In this document: piece after piece, positions 60,243 through 64,000 of the stretch
Numbering within the stretch: position 1 is the first letter of the stretch
Layout of the letters: each line of letters opens with the position of its first letter
Assembly: GCF_014773365.1 (NCBI RefSeq)
Contig: NZ_JACWUN010000002.1
Location: forward strand, 62,001-126,000
Source of the DNA: Pelovirga terrestris
GTDB lineage: Bacteria > Desulfobacterota > Desulfuromonadia > Desulfuromonadales > Geopsychrobacteraceae
Direction of reading: 5' to 3'
DNA length: 64,000 nt
The notes under the pieces: model-generated
Database searches by the model: none
Seen by the model: only the letters and a program-made list of their open reading frames with translations
What the model was told of the DNA's origin: nothing
Translations under genes and position numbers: made by a program

Positions 60243-62558
60243 TCAGTATTCCAGATGAGAGTCGAGCAGATGGCGAATATCGGAACTGTCGCCGAGCTCC
60301 AGTGCCTGGCGCATGATCGCTTCAGCTGCGCTACTGTCGAGTTGGTTGATGATGTTCTTCAGTTGGGGGATATAGGGGGCTGACAAGGAAAAATCACGGA
60401 TACCCAGACCGATCAAGGCCAGCAGGCAGGCCGGGTCGGTTGCCATCTCGCCACACAGACACAGCTCTGTTCCCTCACTACGGGCGACGCTAACCAACCG
60501 GTCGATGCTCTGCAGGACAGCTGGATGGAGAGGATCATAGTGGTTCTGGACGCGTGGATTGGAACGATCGGCAGCCAGCAGGTATTGAATCAGATCGTTG
60601 GTGCCGAGGGCAAAAAAATCGACCTCTTTGGCCAGGTGGGGCGCCAGATGGATTGCCGCTGGAATTTCGATCATTGCTCCAATCTTAATGTGCTCCTGGT
60701 AGGGAATCCCTTCCTGCTCCAGTTGCTGCGCCGCTTGTCGTATCAGTTCCTTGCAGCTGCGGATTTCATTGAGGTTGGAAATCATCGGGAAAAGCAGTCG
60801 TAATGGACCGGCCGTTGCAGCCATCAGGATGGCTTCAAGCTGCACCTGGAAGATGTCGGGATAGTCTAGACTGATGCGGATGGAACGCCAACCCATAAAG
60901 GGGTTGTTCTCCTGGGGCTGGCGAAAATAGGGGAGGCTTTTGTCTCCACCGATGTCAAGGGTACGAATAGTAACCGGCATACCGGCAAATTTTTCGACAA
61001 CCTGTTTATAGAGCTGATACTGCTGATCGCGATCGGGAAACCCGCTGTGGGTCATGTAGAGAAATTCAGTGCGATACAGACCGACCCCTTGCGCTCCGTG
61101 CCTGATCGCGACATCAACATCGCTGATCAGGCCGATGTTGGCGCGCAAGAATACCTGCCGGCCGTCGCGGGTGGTGGCTATGACGTCACGTAACAGGGAC
61201 AGCCGCTCTTTTTCCTCCAGCCGGTTCTGTTCCAGACGCTGGTACTCAGCAATGATGCTGGCCGATGGGTTGGGGTAGAGACAGCCGGCATTGGCATCGA
61301 GAATCAGGTAATCATTGGGGCTGATTTGGGTGGTAACGCCCTCAACTCCGATAACCGTTGGAATGCCGAGCCCCTTGGCCATGATCACCGAATGGGAATT
61401 GGCTTCATTGGACTCCAGTACGATCCCCAGGATTTTTTCATGGTCAAGGATTGCCATATCTGAGGGAAGCAGACGCTTTGCCACCAGGATGCTGGGTTGT
61501 TGCAGTTGCAGCCCCGCCGGTGCCCGGCCGACCAGGTTGGCAAGCAAGCGGCGGCCGACATCCTCCATATCTGCCGCACGTTCGCGCAGATAGGGGTCTT
61601 CCATCCGGGCGAAGGCAGCCAGATAGCCGTTGATGACTTTCTTTAACGCATAGGGAGCACTGTGGCGTTCTTCGATCAAATGATGCAGGCGTTCAATAAG
61701 ACCTCGATCTTCGAGGATCATTAAGTGGGTATGAAAAATCGCAGCATCTTCCTGGCTGAGTTGGGAGGCTACCCTTTTTTCCAGGTAAAGGGTTTGAATC
61801 CGGGTGTGACGCAGGGCATCGTCCAGCCGGGTCAATTCCGCTTCAACATCAATGTTGCATTCATCGAAAATATCAGCAAAGCCATAGTCATGATCAAGGA
61901 TTGTCACCGGGCCGGTAATGATACCAGGGTAGGCCATTTTGCCGTAGAGAGCGATGGTTTGTGGCTCGGCCGTATGGCCGCTTTCAGCTGCTGCAGAGGC
62001 CGGCAGTGGTGGTCCGGGGGTTTCATAACGATGCAGGGTGTCCAGCAGTCTGGCGTTGACAACAATGGAAGCCACCTGGAAGGCAATAGTAGTCAGGGTC
62101 GCCAGTTCATCGGCAGAAAAATGATGAATATCACGAGTCTGGATAACCAGAACACCGACGGAGGCACTTCGATCCTGGAGCGGAATGCCGACAAAGGTAT
62201 GGAACTGTTCCTCCCCGGTTTCATGAAAAAAACGATAATCGGGATGGTTCTGGGGATGACTGATGGCCAGCACCTGTTGCTCTGCTGCAACCTTACCGGT
62301 CAATCCTTCCCCGATTTGTAATTTGACCTTACCGATTGACTCAGGGGTCAGGCCGTGGCTCGCCCGCAGGACCAAGGTGTGCTGGTCATCATCAAGCAGG
62401 TATAGAGAGCAAACTTCCGAACGGGCACGGTCGGCGACCAGATGAACAATATTGTTGATTGTTTCGTCGAGATCGTGGGAGCGCAGAATCAGCGCACTGA
62501 TATCCTGCAGGGTATGTAACCCGAGCTTAAGATCTGATTTTTTTTTGATTCTGGCCAT
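60243..62558 (-). CDS. ptsP: PtsP, GAF-domain enzyme I of the nitrogen PTS
   Basis: Transfers phosphate from PEP to NPr in the regulatory nitrogen PTS. The 771-residue product has an N-terminal GAF domain (about 10-165: SEVCSLYLLDDDQHTLVLRASHG), the HPr-binding helices, the phospho-His loop NEANSHSVIMAKGLGIPTV, and the PEP-binding barrel (GLYRTEFLYM, LDIGGDKSLPYF, ALGTNDLIQYLLAADRSN, LCGEMATDP). All catalytic parts are present. No NPr gene is adjacent in the window. A terminator-like hairpin at 60124-60160 lies downstream. Confidence 0.94.
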   Translation of the reverse strand: MARIKKKSDLKLGLHTLQDISALILRSHDLDETINNIVHLVADRARSEVCSLYLLDDDQHTLVLRASHGLTPESIGKVKLQIGEGLTGKVAAEQQVLAISHPQNHPDYRFFHETGEEQFHTFVGIPLQDRSASVGVLVIQTRDIHHFSADELATLTTIAFQVASIVVNARLLDTLHRYETPGPPLPASAAAESGHTAEPQTIALYGKMAYPGIITGPVTILDHDYGFADIFDECNIDVEAELTRLDDALRHTRIQTLYLEKRVASQLSQEDAAIFHTHLMILEDRGLIERLHHLIEERHSAPYALKKVINGYLAAFARMEDPYLRERAADMEDVGRRLLANLVGRAPAGLQLQQPSILVAKRLLPSDMAILDHEKILGIVLESNEANSHSVIMAKGLGIPTVIGVEGVTTQISPNDYLILDANAGCLYPNPSASIIAEYQRLEQNRLEEKERLSLLRDVIATTRDGRQVFLRANIGLISDVDVAIRHGAQGVGLYRTEFLYMTHSGFPDRDQQYQLYKQVVEKFAGMPVTIRTLDIGGDKSLPYFRQPQENNPFMGWRSIRISLDYPDIFQVQLEAILMAATAGPLRLLFPMISNLNEIRSCKELIRQAAQQLEQEGIPYQEHIKIGAMIEIPAAIHLAPHLAKEVDFFALGTNDLIQYLLAADRSNPRVQNHYDPLHPAVLQSIDRLVSVARSEGTELCLCGEMATDPACLLALIGLGIRDFSLSAPYIPQLKNIINQLDSSAAEAIMRQALELGDSSDIRHLLDSHLEY

Positions 62559-62668
62559 GGAGTATCTAAGGAATTGGGTTAGTCGGCAGGTGAGTTGGCA
62601 TTTTAGCCTAAGCTCAGGTTATTTGCGAATGTTATTTCGCACGAGAGGAAAATGGGCGTGGCGCACGC

Positions 62669-63652
62669 TTACCCCCGGACCAGATAACGGCCGACCTGAT
62701 CACTGTGATGACAGGCGACCTGGTGGTCCCCGGTTATCGTCTCCAGCGCGGGGGCCTGTTGTCGGCACCGGTGGTCGGCATAAGGGCAACGGGGATGGAA
62801 GTGGCATCCGCCTGGGGGATTGACTGGTGAAGGGATTTCTCCGGTCAGAGCCAGAGGGCGGGCATGGTGTGGATCGGGCACCGGCACGGCGTTGAGCAGT
62901 GCTTCGGTATAGGGATGACGAGGGTTTTTATACAGTTCTGACGCGGCACAAAGCTCTACAATGTTGCCCAGATACATGACAGCAATACGGTCACTGACGT
63001 GTTCGATCACCGCCAGATCATGAGCAATGAATAAATAACTGAGTTGTTGTTCTTCGCGCAGCTGTTTCAACAGGTTGAGAACCTGGGCCTGAACCGAGAG
63101 ATCCAGCGCCGAGACCGGTTCATCGGCGATAATCAGTTCCGGTTCCACTGCCAGAGCCCGGGCGATTCCAATGCGCTGGCGCTGTCCTCCGGAAAATTCA
63201 TGCGGGTAGCGCTGTTCGTGCTCTGCCGACAAACCGACCTTTTCCAACAGTTCGATGACGCGGTCGCGCATCTGGCGGGCAGGTACAAGCCGGTGGATAA
63301 TCAGTGGCTCACTTAAAATGGCGCCAATGGTCATGCGAGGATTGAGGGAGGAGAAGGGGTCCTGAAAAATCATTTGCATACGCCGCCGCCAGGGTCGCAT
63401 CTTTGCTGCAGAGAGGCCGGTTAACTCGGTGCCGGCGTAATATATTTGCCCCTGATCCGGTTTGAGCAGCTGCAGGATCAGTTTGCCGGTGGTCGATTTG
63501 CCGCATCCGGATTCGCCGACCAGCCCCAGAGTTTCCCCGGCGTTGATGGTGAAGGAGACGTTGTCGACAGCGACTAGTCTGCCACTATTCCGGCCAAGTG
63601 GATCCAATACTTTAAAGCTTTTTCTTAAGTTTTTAACTTCGAGTAGTGCCAT
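62669..63652 (-). CDS. Oligopeptide/dipeptide ABC transporter ATP-binding protein (OppF/DppF type)
   Basis: The product of about 327 residues starts MALLEVKNLRKSFKV; the TTG 18 bases upstream lies within the previous gene. It has Walker A GLVGESGCGKSTTGKL, the Q-loop IFQDPFSSLNPRMT, signature FSGGQRQRIGIARAL, Walker B LIIADEPVSALD and the C-terminal oligopeptide domain NPRHPYTEALLNAVPVPDP with CHFHPRCPYA, a possible Fe-S site. It lies two bases after the OppD/DppD-type gene, so they form one operon with permease genes beyond the window. Confidence 0.93.
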   Translation of the reverse strand: MALLEVKNLRKSFKVLDPLGRNSGRLVAVDNVSFTINAGETLGLVGESGCGKSTTGKLILQLLKPDQGQIYYAGTELTGLSAAKMRPWRRRMQMIFQDPFSSLNPRMTIGAILSEPLIIHRLVPARQMRDRVIELLEKVGLSAEHEQRYPHEFSGGQRQRIGIARALAVEPELIIADEPVSALDLSVQAQVLNLLKQLREEQQLSYLFIAHDLAVIEHVSDRIAVMYLGNIVELCAASELYKNPRHPYTEALLNAVPVPDPHHARPLALTGEIPSPVNPPGGCHFHPRCPYADHRCRQQAPALETITGDHQVACHHSDQVGRYLVRG

Positions 63653-63654
63653 AT

Positions 63655-64000
63655 TTATGACTGTCTCCAACAGCGAACCAGGTGGTTTTCAGCAACTTCC
63701 TTGAGGGCTGGGCGTTGCTGCTGGCCGTTGTCGCACAAACAGCTACAGCGTGAGGCAAACAGACACCCTTCATGGTTTTTGGTTAAATCTGGCAGTTGGC
63801 CGGTGATGGTGGCCAGGCTGTTTTTTTCACCGATGCGCGGAACGCATTGCAATAATCCCCTGGTGTAAGGGTGGAGCGGGTTAGAAAACACCAGGTCTAC
63901 ACTCCCCAGTTCAATAATCTGACCGGCATACATGATGGCCACCCGGTCGGCGTTGCTTGCGACAATTCCCAGATCATGGGTGATCAGCAGGGTTGCCATC
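63655..64000 (-). CDS. Oligopeptide/dipeptide ABC transporter ATP-binding protein (OppD/DppD type), partial
   Basis: Only the C-terminal 114 residues lie in the window, and the gene continues past the right edge. Visible are the switch region ATLLITHDLGIVASNADRVAIMYAGQIIELG and the oligopeptide C-terminal domain NPLHPYTRGLLQCVPRIGE with GCLFASRCSC. The ATP-binding half is outside the window. Confidence 0.9.
   Translation of the reverse strand, partial: MATLLITHDLGIVASNADRVAIMYAGQIIELGSVDLVFSNPLHPYTRGLLQCVPRIGEKNSLATITGQLPDLTKNHEGCLFASRCSCLCDNGQQQRPALKEVAENHLVRCWRQS

Overview
The window looks like the chromosome of a Desulfuromonadales/Geobacterales-type deltaproteobacterium (Desulfuromonas/Pelobacter-like). 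This is inferred from gene content and order, not from a search: a pilMNOPQ operon followed by aroB, aroQ, accB and accC; futalosine-route menaquinone synthesis (mqnA); a full-length pyruvate carboxylase; a GAF-type PtsP; and a probable selenoprotein of the AhpD/carboxymuconolactone decarboxylase fold.

Layout. 0-5.6 kb is a type IV pilus accessory region: an Ig-like-domain exported protein, a truncated paralogue of it, a FimT/GspH minor pilin and prepilin peptidase PilD. It has been invaded by a block of structured non-coding repeats (about 0.8-2.1 kb), a damaged VapC/VapB-type module and a CcdAB module. 5.7-11.2 kb is a strong promoter, a structured leader, a small XRE regulator and pilMNOPQ. 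11.2-18 kb holds aroB, a TPR protein, a Roadblock protein, aroQ, a Xaa-Pro peptidase, accB, accC and mqnA, linking chorismate synthesis, fatty acid synthesis and quinone synthesis. A HAF-repeat lipoprotein and tRNA-Leu(UAA) follow.

19.65-41.44 kb is a 21.8-kb integrated island. It starts in the 3' end of tRNA-Leu (attL) and ends in a repeat of that tRNA end (attR), beside what looks like the original tRNA terminator. It encodes a P4-type integrase, an AlpA-like regulator, a Toprim/DUF3987 primase and, at the far end, a TerS-like protein, a layout like that of phage satellites. The cargo is defence-like: an AT-rich three-gene cassette with a TIGR04255-like protein, a PPP phosphatase, a type I restriction-modification operon (hsdM-hsdS-DUF262/DUF1524-hsdR-ygjP) and an orphan PD-(D/E)XK-like protein. 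Copies of TATCCCTA lie near both ends and overlap the integrase promoter.

41.5-64 kb is core chromosome: a cupin; a YeeE/YedE sulfur transporter, TusA-like protein and GGDEF/EAL protein in one operon; a K+ channel with two RCK domains; an AsmA-like protein; a lipoprotein cytochrome c; a selenoprotein with an in-frame UGA and a SECIS-like hairpin (50.14-50.40 kb); greB; aroK; typA; an NtrC-type regulator; a SprA-family putative metalloprotease; pyc; ptsP; and two peptide ABC transporter ATPases, the last cut by the window end. No rRNA operon or CRISPR array is visible.
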